Source of the DNA: Halorubrum tebenquichense DSM 14210
Lineage (GTDB): Archaea > Halobacteriota > Halobacteria > Halobacteriales > Haloferacaceae
Length of the DNA stretch: 64,000 nucleotides
Reading direction: 5' to 3'
Assembly: GCF_000337415.1 (NCBI RefSeq)
Contig: NZ_AOJD01000045.1
Location: forward strand, 51,990 to 115,989
In this document: piece by piece, positions 25,237 through 33,497 of the stretch
Numbering within the stretch: position 1 is the stretch's first letter
Layout: the number at the start of each line of letters is the position of its first letter
Notes under the pieces: model-generated
Databases searched by the model: none
What the model was told of the DNA's origin: nothing
Seen by the model: only the letters and a program-made list of their open reading frames with translations
Program-made: the position numbers and the translations under genes

Positions 25237-27093
25237 GTGTCCAGTAGCCTACTGCCGGTGATCGCGATGATACTCGTGTCGGGGCTCGCGGTACAGCTCC
25301 TCGCTCACCGCCTGCGGGTGCCGAGCGTCATCTTCTACCTCGCGATCGGCGTGGTGTTGGGGCCGGAAGTGCTGGGGCTCGTCACGCTGGAGACGTTCGG
25401 CGACGGGCTGGAGATCATCGTCGGGCTCAGCGTCGCGATCATCGTCTTCGAGGGGGCGTTCGCCCTCCAGGTCGACCGGATCCGCCGGGCGTCGACGGTG
25501 TCGCTCCGGCTCGTGACGGTCAGCGCGATCGTGATGTTCCTCGGGACCGCGGCCGCGGTCCGGGCGTTCACCGACGGCACGTGGGAGGTCGCGCTGCTGA
25601 TCGGCGCGCTGCTCGTGGCGACGGGGCCGACGGTCATCACCCCGATCCTCAACGTGGTCCGAGTCCGGGACCACGTCGCGACCGCGTTAGAGACGGAGGG
25701 GATCGTCAACGACGTGACCGCCGCGATCGTCGCGGTCGTGATATTCGAGACGCTGCTGCTCGACGACCTCGGCGTCCCCGCGACGGTGCTCTCCTTCCTC
25801 CAGCGGTTCGGCGTGGGGGTCGCCGCCGGGCTGCTCGCCACCGTCGTCATCTACGTGCTGCTGGACAGCGACCTCGTCCCGGAACGCGACGTTCAGGCGT
25901 CGCAGTTCCTCGTGCTGGCGGCCGCGATCGGGTCGTTCGCGGCCGCAGAGGCCGTCGCCGCGGAGGCGGGCATCGCGGCGGCGGCGACGAGCGGAATCCT
26001 CCTCGGGAACCTCGGGCTGGACAACAGAGAGGAGATCGAGTCGTTCGCACAGAACACGACCACGATCGTCCTCTCGTTCGTGTTCATCTCGCTGGCCGCC
26101 CTGATCGACGTCGAGGCGATCGCCGGGCTCGGCGTCGGCGTGGTCGCGATCGTCGCCGTCATCATACTCGTTCTGCGACCGCTGGGCGCGTTCGTCGCGA
26201 CCCTCGGCGTCGAGCGGTTCACCCGCCCCGAGCGGCTGTTCATCGCGAGCGTCGGACCGCGGGGAATCATCCCGGCGAGCGTGGCGACGCTGTTCGCCAT
26301 CGAACTGGAGCTGGCGGGCAGCGTCGCGGCCGGCGAACTGCTCGTCGGCACGGTGTTCGCGGTCATCTTCGCGACGGTCCTGATCGAGGCAGGGCTCGCG
26401 CGGCAGATCGGCGAGTATCTCGGAGTGTCACCAATGCGCACGATAATCATCGGCGGGGGCCGGGTCGGCCAGGCGCTCGCCACGCGACTGGAGAACAGGG
26501 GCGAGTACGTCGTCGTCGTCGAATCGGACCCGGAGGTCGTCGAACGAGCGCGTGCGGACGGGTTCACCGTCTACGAGGGCGACGGCAGCGACACGGAGAC
26601 GCTCCGCGAGGCGAACATCGAGGACGCGAAGCGGCTCATCACCACGACGAGCGACGACGACATCAACCTGCTCGCGTGTCAGCTCGCTATCACCAAGTTC
26701 GATGTCGAATCCGTCTACTCCCGGGTGAACGACCCGGACAACGTCGACGCCTTCGACAGCATGGGCGTGCGGGGCATCGACGCCTCGACGGCGACCGCCG
26801 TGGCCATCGACGACGAGATCGAGCGGCCGGCGCTCACCCACTGGATGAACGAGCTCGGCGACAACCACGACGTTCAGGAGGTCGAGGTGACCTCCCAGAA
26901 GCTCGCGGGCAAGACCATCCGCGACCTCAACGCGCAGATCCCCGACGGCACGTTCGTCGCCGTCGTGAGCCGCGACGGCGAGAACCACGTTCCCACGGCC
27001 GACAGCGTCCTCGAAATCGGGGACCACGTGACGTTCATCGGCGACACCGACGCGGTCCGCCGCGCGATGGACCGGTTCCACCCGCACGACTAA
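25237..27093 (+). CDS. CPA1-type cation/proton antiporter with TrkA-N and TrkA-C domains
   Basis: A 618-residue protein. The N-terminal about 390 residues form 12-13 membrane helices of the Na+/H+ exchanger fold (VPSVIFYLAIGVVLGPE, TGPTVITPIL, GPRGIIPASVATL). They are followed by a TrkA-N Rossmann domain with IIGGGRVGQALA (about 405) and a TrkA-C domain near the end (VEVTSQKLAGKTIRDL). The soluble part probably senses nucleotide and gates sodium or potassium/proton exchange in the membrane. The GTG at 25237 is the only start near the first helix; the longer frame from 25114 has no suitable codon before it. It suits a salt-in organism. Confidence 0.88.
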   Translation: MSSSLLPVIAMILVSGLAVQLLAHRLRVPSVIFYLAIGVVLGPEVLGLVTLETFGDGLEIIVGLSVAIIVFEGAFALQVDRIRRASTVSLRLVTVSAIVMFLGTAAAVRAFTDGTWEVALLIGALLVATGPTVITPILNVVRVRDHVATALETEGIVNDVTAAIVAVVIFETLLLDDLGVPATVLSFLQRFGVGVAAGLLATVVIYVLLDSDLVPERDVQASQFLVLAAAIGSFAAAEAVAAEAGIAAAATSGILLGNLGLDNREEIESFAQNTTTIVLSFVFISLAALIDVEAIAGLGVGVVAIVAVIILVLRPLGAFVATLGVERFTRPERLFIASVGPRGIIPASVATLFAIELELAGSVAAGELLVGTVFAVIFATVLIEAGLARQIGEYLGVSPMRTIIIGGGRVGQALATRLENRGEYVVVVESDPEVVERARADGFTVYEGDGSDTETLREANIEDAKRLITTTSDDDINLLACQLAITKFDVESVYSRVNDPDNVDAFDSMGVRGIDASTATAVAIDDEIERPALTHWMNELGDNHDVQEVEVTSQKLAGKTIRDLNAQIPDGTFVAVVSRDGENHVPTADSVLEIGDHVTFIGDTDAVRRAMDRFHPHD

Positions 27094-27181
27094 ACAGTTG
27101 CTTACGGGCCGACGGCGAACAGTGTCAAACCCCCGGCCGACCAATTATAAATTGTCAGTTACGGATCGCGGACAACCATCT

Positions 27182-27436
27182 CCGAAGCCCCAGCCGCGAC
27201 GGCTCGCGCGGCTTGCTGCGTTCCTCGCTCAGTCGCTTTCGCTCCCTCGCTGCGGTACTTGCTGCGCCGTGCTTCGCCCTCACGACTGCCCCTTCGAGTC
27301 CCACCCCGCACCGCGCAGCACCACACCCCACCCCTCCCCAGCCTCGTCGCTGGCGGTCTCCGCTTCGCTCGACCGCCAGCGACTCCCTCGCGCGCTCCTC
27401 GCGCCCTTTCGGGCGCTCGAAGGCGCGCGCCACCGC
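27182..27436 (+). repeat. dispersed structured repeat, copy B (255 bp)
   Basis: Begins ccgaagcccc and ends gcgcgcgccaccgc. The 13-bp inner inverted repeat of copy A is retained exactly (gtcgctggcggtc with gaccgccagcgac), as is the gcgccc/gggcgc hairpin. The long 18-bp stem has decayed, and an alternative agccgcg/cgcggct hairpin is possible at its left arm. Eight bases after the 3' end lies gtattacg, a weaker version of the A/T box. It lies in the gap between the antiporter gene and tRNA-Arg, with attataaatt upstream. Confidence 0.8.
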
Positions 27437-27512
27437 GGGATCAAGTATTACGGCCGTGTCGCGTAGGACCGACACGCTGCTCGCTACCGTCGTGAGATTG
27501 TAATTAACGAAG

Positions 27513-27745
27513 GTCCTGACGGAGTCTCACGCGAGCGGAGCGAGCGTGAGGCACGTCAGGACCGAACGCCGCGGCTGACGAACGAAGTGAGTCAGCCGCA
27601 AAGTGAGCGTCCTGACGGAGATTTGAACTCGGAAAGACGGTCGGCCTCGCTTCGCTCGGCCGCTACGACTTTCCTGCTCAAATCTCCGCGGCGTTTTCGG
27701 ACACACGCACGGCTCGCTGCGCTCGCCGTTTGGTGTGTCCGAAAA
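27513..27745 (-). repeat. tRNA-Arg tail cassettes (two in tandem)
   Basis: Directly 3' of tRNA-Arg lies a 13-bp perfect inverted repeat (27694-27706 with 27733-27745). Then comes a palindrome (ggagatttga at 27617-27626 with tcaaatctcc at 27678-27687, inner ggaaag/ctttcc) whose distal arm belongs to an exact 23-base copy of the tRNA 3' end (27608-27630). Beyond it the pattern repeats: hairpin gcggctgac/gtcagccgc (27571-27599), then palindrome ggtcctgac/gtcaggacc (27512-27563) holding 12 bases of the same tail. No ORF is evident. Confidence 0.75.
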
Positions 27746-27818
27746 CGTCCTGACGGAGATTTGAACTCCGGTCCCTGGCTCCGCAAGCCAAGAGGATAGT
27801 CCACTACCCTACCAGGAC
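27746..27818 (-). tRNA. tRNA-Arg (GCG anticodon)
   Basis: A 73-base cloverleaf on the minus strand. The acceptor stem is GTCCTG with CAGGAC plus a G-T pair at 7-66. The anticodon stem TTGGC/GCCAG encloses the loop TTGCGGA with anticodon GCG, reading CGC and CGT. The T arm is CGGAG-TTCAAAT-CTCCG. The discriminator is G at 27746. CCA is not encoded and there is no intron. Its 3' tail is repeated downstream in hairpin cassettes. Confidence 0.95.
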
Positions 27819-28068
27819 TCATCTCTACGTATCGCGGTAGAACTTAAGACCGTTACGGTCCGGCGGCCGCGTGCCTGCGGTCCACACGCATCCGCCGGCG
27901 CTGGATGAACACCTTTTGTATCGAGGGGTCCCCATGAACGCCCATGAGACGCCTTCGAGCCGCGACCGCCGCCCGCGTCGGTCGCCCCGCCGTCCGCCCG
28001 GGATCCGGCACGACCCCCGGCCAACGGCAACGCTTATGCGCAAACTCGCCGACCACGGAGGTACGCGT

Positions 28069-29550
28069 ATGGGAGCCATAGAGGAGGTGTACGAGGACCT
28101 CGACACCGACGTCGAGTTCGAGGAGTTCGAGGCCGCGGTCGAGGACAAAGTCGAGCAGATGGGCGGGCTCGCGGACGAGGAGACCGCCGCGATGCTCATC
28201 GCGCACGAGCTGCGCGACGAGGAGGCCGACACCATCGCCGACATCGAACCGGGGATGAACGAGGTGAAGTTCCTCGGCAAGGTGACCGCCATCGGCGAGG
28301 TCCGGACGTTCGAGCGCGACGACGACGAGGCCGAGGAGGGCCGCGTCTGTAACGTCGACGTGGCGGACGCTTCCGGCTCCGTCCGGGTCGCGCTGTGGGA
28401 CGACATGGCCGCGGCCGCGGAGGAGGAACTGGAAGTCGGACAGGTCCTCCGCGTCATGGGCCGCCCGAAGGAGGGGTACAGCGGCCTCGAGGTGAGCGCC
28501 GACAAGGTCGAACCCGACGAGGACGCCGAGGTCGACGTCCAGGTGCTCGACACGTACCAGGTCGAGGACCTCACGCTCGGCGCGTCCGACGTGGACCTCG
28601 TCGGACAGGTGCTCGACACCGACTCGATCCGGACGTTCGACCGCGACGACGGCAGCGAGGGGCGCGTCGCCAACCTCACCGTCGGCGACGAGACCGGTCG
28701 CGTCCGCGTCACGCTGTGGGACGGCAAGGCCGACCTCGCCGCGGAGTTCGAGGCGGGCGAGGTCGTCGAGGTTGGCGACGGCTACGTCCGCGAGCGCGAC
28801 GGCGACCTGGAGCTTCACGTCGGCGACCGCGGCACGGTCGAGCGCGTCGACGAGGACGTCGAGTACGTCCCGGAGACGACCGACATCGCCGACCTCGAGA
28901 TCGACCAGACGGTCGATATCGCCGGCGGCGTCATCGAGACGGACCCGAAGCGGACGTTCGACCGCGACGACGGCAGCGAGGGACAGGTCCGCAACGTCCG
29001 GATCAAAGACGAGACGGGCGAGATCCGCGTGGCCCTGTGGGGCGACAAGGCCGACCGGGACATCGACCTCGCCGACCGCGTCGTCTTCACCGACGTCGAG
29101 ATCCAGGACGGCTGGCAGGACGACCTGGAGGCGTCCGCGAACTGGCGCTCGACCGTCTCCGTCCTCGACGGGGAGAGCGAGGCGGCCGCGGGCGCGACGA
29201 CGGGGTCCGGCAACAGCGGGAGCGGCTCCGGCGGCGACCGGGGCGCGGACGAGACCGGGCTCGGAGCCTTCGCCGAGGACGGACAGAAGGCGGCCGCCGA
29301 GGCCGTCGCCGGCGAGTCCGGCGACGACGGAAACGGTGCGAGCGGCGGGGCTGCGGCCGCGACGACCGACCGGTCGGCCGAGGACGTCGAGTTCACCGGG
29401 ACGGTGGTCCAGACGGGAGACCCCGTCGTGCTCGACGACGGGACGCAGACGAAGACCGTCGACACCGACGCGAGCCTCCGTCTCGGCGAGGAGATAACGG
29501 TCCGCGGTCCCGAGCGCGACGGCACCATCGACGCGGACGAGGTCTTCTGA
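28069..29550 (+). CDS. rpaC: replication protein A, single-stranded DNA-binding (RpaC/RPA2-like)
   Basis: A 493-residue protein with a helical N-terminus (residues 1-60) and three OB folds in a row, recognisable by repeated cores: GKVTAIGEVRTFER (about 68), GQVLDTDSIRTFDRDDGSEG (about 180) and GGVIETDPKRTFDRDD (about 285). A Gly/Ser/Ala-rich linker (about 375-440) and a short C-terminal OB-like strand set follow. It binds single-stranded DNA in replication and repair. The zinc finger of other archaeal RPAs is absent. The symbol follows the Haloferax three-OB protein. The ATG at 28069 follows a purine-rich site (ggaggta, 28057) and is chosen over a longer basic extension. Confidence 0.88.
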   Translation: MGAIEEVYEDLDTDVEFEEFEAAVEDKVEQMGGLADEETAAMLIAHELRDEEADTIADIEPGMNEVKFLGKVTAIGEVRTFERDDDEAEEGRVCNVDVADASGSVRVALWDDMAAAAEEELEVGQVLRVMGRPKEGYSGLEVSADKVEPDEDAEVDVQVLDTYQVEDLTLGASDVDLVGQVLDTDSIRTFDRDDGSEGRVANLTVGDETGRVRVTLWDGKADLAAEFEAGEVVEVGDGYVRERDGDLELHVGDRGTVERVDEDVEYVPETTDIADLEIDQTVDIAGGVIETDPKRTFDRDDGSEGQVRNVRIKDETGEIRVALWGDKADRDIDLADRVVFTDVEIQDGWQDDLEASANWRSTVSVLDGESEAAAGATTGSGNSGSGSGGDRGADETGLGAFAEDGQKAAAEAVAGESGDDGNGASGGAAAATTDRSAEDVEFTGTVVQTGDPVVLDDGTQTKTVDTDASLRLGEEITVRGPERDGTIDADEVF

Positions 29551-29624
29551 CGCCGCCGGCCCGGGATCCGGCGGGGATGCGGCTAACGGAAAGCGTTATA
29601 CGACACACGGACGCGTCTGTGTGT

Positions 29625-30056
29625 ATGAGTGTCGAGTTGCCGTTCGCGCCGGTCGACGGCATAATCCGGCGGAACGCGGGGGAACTCCGCGTCAGCGCGG
29701 ACGCCGCCGAGGAGCTGGCCCGGCGGATCCAGTCGCACGGCGCGGAACTGGCCGTCGACGCGGCCGAGCGCGCGACCGCGGACGGTCGGAAAACGCTGAT
29801 GGCGGCGGACTTCGGCGTCGAGCAGGTCGTCAGCCGCGAGGACCTCACGCTACCGGTCGCCCCCATCGATCGGATCGCTCGACTCCGGATCGACGACCGG
29901 TATCGCGTCGGCGTCGACGCGCGGATCGCGCTGGCCGACATCCTAGAGGACTACGCCAACAACGTCGCGAGCGCGGCGGCGACGCTGGCCCGCCACGCGG
30001 ATCGACGAACGGTACAGGCCGAGGACATCGAGACGTACTTCGCGCTGTTCGAGTAG
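29625..30056 (+). CDS. hstA: archaeal histone doublet
   Basis: A 143-residue end-to-end fusion of two histone folds. Fold one starts LPFAPVDGIIRRNAGELRVS and fold two starts LPVAPIDRIARLRIDDRYRVG, each followed by the long central helix (AEELARRIQSHGAELA; ALADILEDYANNVASAA) and a DFGVEQV- or AEDIETYF-type third helix. Doublet histones are characteristic of haloarchaea and would pack as a single-chain dimer. The TATA box gcgttatacg (29592-29601) gives a nearly leaderless mRNA. The stop is directly followed by the ATG of the deacetylase gene. Confidence 0.93.
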   Translation: MSVELPFAPVDGIIRRNAGELRVSADAAEELARRIQSHGAELAVDAAERATADGRKTLMAADFGVEQVVSREDLTLPVAPIDRIARLRIDDRYRVGVDARIALADILEDYANNVASAAATLARHADRRTVQAEDIETYFALFE

Positions 30057-31061
30057 ATGCGGTTCGGCTACAGCGAGCGGTGTCTCGAACACGACACCGG
30101 CGAGCGGCACCCGGAGAACCCGGACCGACTCCGCGCGATCCGCCGCGGGCTCACGAAGCGACACGGCGTCGAGTACGCCGAGGCCGATCCGGCCGAGAAG
30201 GTGGCCATCACGGCCGTTCACGACGCCGGCTACGTCGACGAACTGGAGTCGTTCGTGGCCGACGGCGGGGGGAGCTGGGACCCCGACACCGTCGCCAGCG
30301 ACGGGACGTGGGACGCGGCGCTCACCGCCGCCGGCCTCGCGCAGTGGGCGGCCCGCGAGGCGATAGACGGGGCGAGCGGACGCCAGACGCCGTTCGCGAT
30401 TGGCCGCCCGCCGGGCCACCACGCGGTCACCGGCGACGCGATGGGGTTCTGCTTTTTCAACAACGCCGCGGTCGCGGCCCAGACCGTCCTCGACGAGGGT
30501 CTCGCTGACCGCGTCGCGATCTTCGACTGGGACGTCCACCACGGGAACGGCACGCAGGACATCTTCTACGACCGCGGCGACGTGTTTTACGCCTCGATCC
30601 ACGAGGACGGTCTCTACCCCGACACGGGCGCGCTCAACGAGACCGGCGAGGGGGAGGGTGAGGGGACGACGGCGAACCTCCCGCTGGCGGCCGGCGCGGG
30701 CGACGCCGACTACCTGTACGCGGTCGACGAGGCGGTCGCCCCGGCCGTCGACCGGTTCGACCCCGACCTAGTGCTCGTCTCCGCGGGCTTCGACGCGCAC
30801 CGCCACGACCCCATCTCGCGGATGCGCGTCTCCTCCGAGGGGTACGCGCTGTTGACCGACCGGATCCGGACGCTCGCGAGCGACGTCGACGCCGCCGACG
30901 CGTACGTCCTCGAAGGCGGATACGGACTCGATACGCTCGCCGAGGGCGTCTCGATGGTCCACGAGACGTACGACGGACGGACTCCCGTCGACACCGACGA
31001 GGAACCGGACGAGAAGACGGAGGCGCTCGTCGCCGACCTCCGGTCGAAGTTGGACCTGTAG
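30057..31061 (+). CDS. histone deacetylase family protein (class II/AcuC-like)
   Basis: A 334-residue arginase-fold deacetylase. The zinc site and catalytic residues are visible in RPPGHHA (about residue 117), GFCFFNNAAVAA (about 131), FDWDVHHGNGTQD (about 155), SAGFDAHRHDP (about 240) and LEGGYG (about 285). It removes acetyl groups from lysines or small acetylated amines. It starts on the base after the histone stop codon, so translation is coupled. That suggests histone or chromatin proteins as substrates, although the histone here has few lysines. Activity on histone is unproven. Confidence 0.9.
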   Translation: MRFGYSERCLEHDTGERHPENPDRLRAIRRGLTKRHGVEYAEADPAEKVAITAVHDAGYVDELESFVADGGGSWDPDTVASDGTWDAALTAAGLAQWAAREAIDGASGRQTPFAIGRPPGHHAVTGDAMGFCFFNNAAVAAQTVLDEGLADRVAIFDWDVHHGNGTQDIFYDRGDVFYASIHEDGLYPDTGALNETGEGEGEGTTANLPLAAGAGDADYLYAVDEAVAPAVDRFDPDLVLVSAGFDAHRHDPISRMRVSSEGYALLTDRIRTLASDVDAADAYVLEGGYGLDTLAEGVSMVHETYDGRTPVDTDEEPDEKTEALVADLRSKLDL

Positions 31062-31125
31062 CTCGGAGTCGGCAGATCCCCGCTCGTCGCTGCCGCTCCT
31101 CGCTCGCGGTCGGCGTCGACAGAAA

Positions 31126-31262
31126 CGCTCGGAGCGGGATTTGAACCCGGAGGACTTCGTTCACTTCGTTCGCTCGTCCTCAGATTCAAATCCCTTCGGC
31201 GTGGTTCCGATCGGACTCGCGGTTCGCGACGCTCACCGTTCGTCAGTTGGTCGGAACGAGAA
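31126..31262 (-). repeat. tRNA-Asp tail cassette
   Basis: This 137-base region follows the second tRNA-Asp and mirrors the tRNA-Arg cassette. It has a hairpin (gttccga at 31204-31210 with tcggaac at 31251-31257), then a palindrome (gggatttgaa at 31136-31145 with ttcaaatccc at 31185-31194, inner gaggac/gtcctc). That palindrome contains a 24-base copy, with one mismatch, of the tRNA-Asp 3' tail (31126-31149). No coding frame. Confidence 0.72.
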
Positions 31263-31335
31263 CGCCCGGAGCGGGATTTGAACCCGCGTCACGACCGTGA
31301 CAGGGTCGTATGATGGGCCACTACACCATCCGGGC
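31263..31335 (-). tRNA. tRNA-Asp (GTC anticodon), copy 1
   Basis: A 73-base cloverleaf on the minus strand. The acceptor is GCCCGGA with TCCGGGC; the anticodon stem CGACC/GGTCG encloses CTGTCAC, anticodon GTC. The T arm is GCGGG-TTCAAAT-CCCGC; the discriminator is G. CCA is not encoded. It is identical to the copy at 31365-31437. Confidence 0.96.
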
Positions 31336-31364
31336 AAACAGCGACAGCGCCCCGAAACGGGGGA

Positions 31365-31437
31365 CGCCCGGAGCGGGATTTGAACCCGCGTCACGACCGT
31401 GACAGGGTCGTATGATGGGCCACTACACCATCCGGGC
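31365..31437 (-). tRNA. tRNA-Asp (GTC anticodon), copy 2
   Basis: Base-for-base identical to the copy at 31263-31335, with 29 bases between them. It is the first of the pair in transcription order. The pair probably forms one transcript from a promoter between this gene and the RNA polymerase operon. Confidence 0.96.
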
Positions 31438-31703
31438 TTGTCGCATCAGTTCGTACCCCTGTCTGGCAAATAAGGCTTGTCATCCCCGACGAGGGTGGGG
31501 GTCAGTGACAGGAACTGTCGGATCCCGGACGGCGGCAACGAGGGGTTCGTCCGATATCCTTTTGTGGGAACCTCACGTGCGTGAGAGTGTCGAACGCCCC
31601 GGACCCGTGAGCGGTGCGCAGCGGCGCTTGGTAAGTCTTATGCCGCTGGCGTGAGTATGTGTCTGTAGTATCTCGTGATAGCTTCTCCCCACCACCAGCA
31701 CCC

Positions 31704-31934
31704 ATGGTAGACGTAAGCCAACACGAACTCGTCCCGGACCACGTGCTTCTCGACGACCCCGAGGACGTCGAGGAGGTCCTGGCGGAGTACGACGTGAAGA
31801 AGACTGACTTACCGAAGATCAAACGCACGGATCCCGCGCTCCCCGACGAGGCCGAGGTCGGCGACGTGGTGAAAATCGTTCGAAACTCTCGCACGACCGA
31901 CGAGGCGGTCGTGTACCGACTAGTCGTCTCATGA
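31704..31934 (+). CDS. rpoH: DNA-directed RNA polymerase subunit H (Rpo5)
   Basis: A 76-residue homologue of the C-terminal domain of eukaryotic Rpb5. The conserved run is [18 protein letters not shown], then [12 protein letters not shown] and [19 protein letters not shown]. It is the first gene of the polymerase operon and overlaps rpoB'' by four bases (ATGA). The ATG at 31704 is preferred because the family starts there; an upstream in-frame start adds 15 unrelated residues. A TATA-like box (agtcttatgcc, about 31634) lies 60-70 bases upstream, leaving a leader of about 40 bases. Confidence 0.95.
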   Translation: MVDVSQHELVPDHVLLDDPEDVEEVLAEYDVKKTDLPKIKRTDPALPDEAEVGDVVKIVRNSRTTDEAVVYRLVVS

Positions 31935-33496
31935 ATAGGCAAGACCGACGCGTGGTTTCACGCGAATACTTCTCAGACGAACGGCTCGCCGAACACCACT
32001 TCCGCTCGTTCAACAACTTCCTGGACCGCGGCATGCAGGAGGTCGTCGACGAGAAGGAGACGATCGAGACCGACATCGGCGACAAGGAGGGGCAGGAGCC
32101 GGTGTACGTCGAGCTCGGCGACGTCCGGATGGTCACGCCGCGCGTCCGCGAGGCCGACGGCTCCGAGGAGCTGCTCTACCCGCAGGAGGCCCGCCTGCGG
32201 AACATCACCTACTCCGCGCCCGTGTTCATGGAGATGTCCATCGTGCGCGGCGGCGAGGACGAGCCGGAACAGGTCGTCGACACGACCGAGACCAAGGTCG
32301 GCCGGATGCCGATCATGGTCGGCTCGAACAAGTGTAACATGGCGGGCTTCTCCGACGAGGAGCTCATCGACATCGGCGAAGACCCCGTCGACCCCGGCGG
32401 CTACTTCATCGTCAACGGCTCCGAGCGCGTGCTGATGACCTCGGAGGACCTCGCGCCAAACAAGATCCTCGCCGAGTACGACTCGAAGTACGGCGACGAG
32501 ATCCAGGTCGCGAAGACGTTCTCCCAGCGCCGCGGCTACCGCGCGCTGGTGCTCTGTGAGCGCAACCGCGAGGGGCTGCTCGAAGTGTCGTTCCCGTCCG
32601 TCTCGGGCTCGATCGACTTCGTGACGCTCGTCCGCGCGCTCGGACTGGAGTCGGACGAGGAGATCGTCCACCGCGTCTCGGACGACCCCGAGATAGTGAA
32701 GTTCATGTTGGAGAACTTAGAGGAGGCCGACGTCCAGACGACCGAGGGCGCAATCGAGACCCTCGGCGAGCGCGTCGCCTCCGGGCAGGGGAAGAACTAC
32801 CAGCTCAAGCGGGCGAACTACGTCATCGACCGCTACCTCCTCCCGCACCTCCACGAGGAGGGCGTCGAGGAGGAGGACGTGCGGATCAACAAGGCGTACT
32901 ACCTCTGCCGGATGGCCGAGGCGTGCTTCGAGCTCGCCTTGGACCGCCGCGAGGCCGACGACAAGGACCACTACGCGAACAAGCGCCTGAAGGTCTCGGG
33001 CGACCTCATGCGCGACCTGTTCCGCACCGCACTCAACAAGCTGGCGCGCGACGTGAAGTACCAGCTCGAACGCGCGAACATGCGGAACCGGCAGCTCACC
33101 GTCAACACAGTGGTCCGCTCGGACGTGCTGACCGAGCGGCTCGAACACCCGATCGCGACGGGCAACTGGGTCGGCGGGCGCTCGGGCGTCTCGCAGCTCG
33201 TCGACCGGACGGACTACATGGGCGTGCTCTCGCACCTCCGGCGGCTCCGGTCGCCGCTGTCGCGGTCGCAGCCGCACTTCGAGGCGCGGGACCTCCACGC
33301 GACCCAGTGGGGTCGCATCTGCCCCTCCGAGACCCCGGAGGGACCGAACTGCGGGCTGGTGAAGAACTTCGCGCAGGCGATGGAACTCTCTCAGACCGTC
33401 GAGGACGAACAGGGACTCAAACGAGAACTGGCGTCGATGGGTGTCGAGGGGATCCCCGGCATCGAGGGCGTCGAACGACAGACGGCGGACGACTAA
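31931..33496 (+). CDS. rpoB2: DNA-directed RNA polymerase subunit B'' (Rpo2 N-terminal part)
   Basis: A 521-residue N-terminal half of the split second-largest subunit, covering the protrusion, lobe and part of the fork. Visible motifs are [15 protein letters not shown] (about residue 155) and the fork region near [18 protein letters not shown] (about 468). Halophiles, like methanogens, split B between B'' and B'. The gene begins inside the rpoH stop and is followed after one base by rpoB', so it is part of one long transcript. Confidence 0.96.
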   Translation: MNRQDRRVVSREYFSDERLAEHHFRSFNNFLDRGMQEVVDEKETIETDIGDKEGQEPVYVELGDVRMVTPRVREADGSEELLYPQEARLRNITYSAPVFMEMSIVRGGEDEPEQVVDTTETKVGRMPIMVGSNKCNMAGFSDEELIDIGEDPVDPGGYFIVNGSERVLMTSEDLAPNKILAEYDSKYGDEIQVAKTFSQRRGYRALVLCERNREGLLEVSFPSVSGSIDFVTLVRALGLESDEEIVHRVSDDPEIVKFMLENLEEADVQTTEGAIETLGERVASGQGKNYQLKRANYVIDRYLLPHLHEEGVEEEDVRINKAYYLCRMAEACFELALDRREADDKDHYANKRLKVSGDLMRDLFRTALNKLARDVKYQLERANMRNRQLTVNTVVRSDVLTERLEHPIATGNWVGGRSGVSQLVDRTDYMGVLSHLRRLRSPLSRSQPHFEARDLHATQWGRICPSETPEGPNCGLVKNFAQAMELSQTVEDEQGLKRELASMGVEGIPGIEGVERQTADD

Positions 33497-33497
33497 C

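Noticed and set aside
27608..27745. att site of an integrated plasmid or virus
   Set aside because: Tail duplication is present, but the enclosed 138 bases hold only hairpins and no integrase lies in the window; kept as an unexplained cassette.
31126..31149. Third tRNA-Asp gene or pseudogene
   Set aside because: Only the 3' tail (24 bases) is present; no acceptor 5' strand, D arm or anticodon arm follows.
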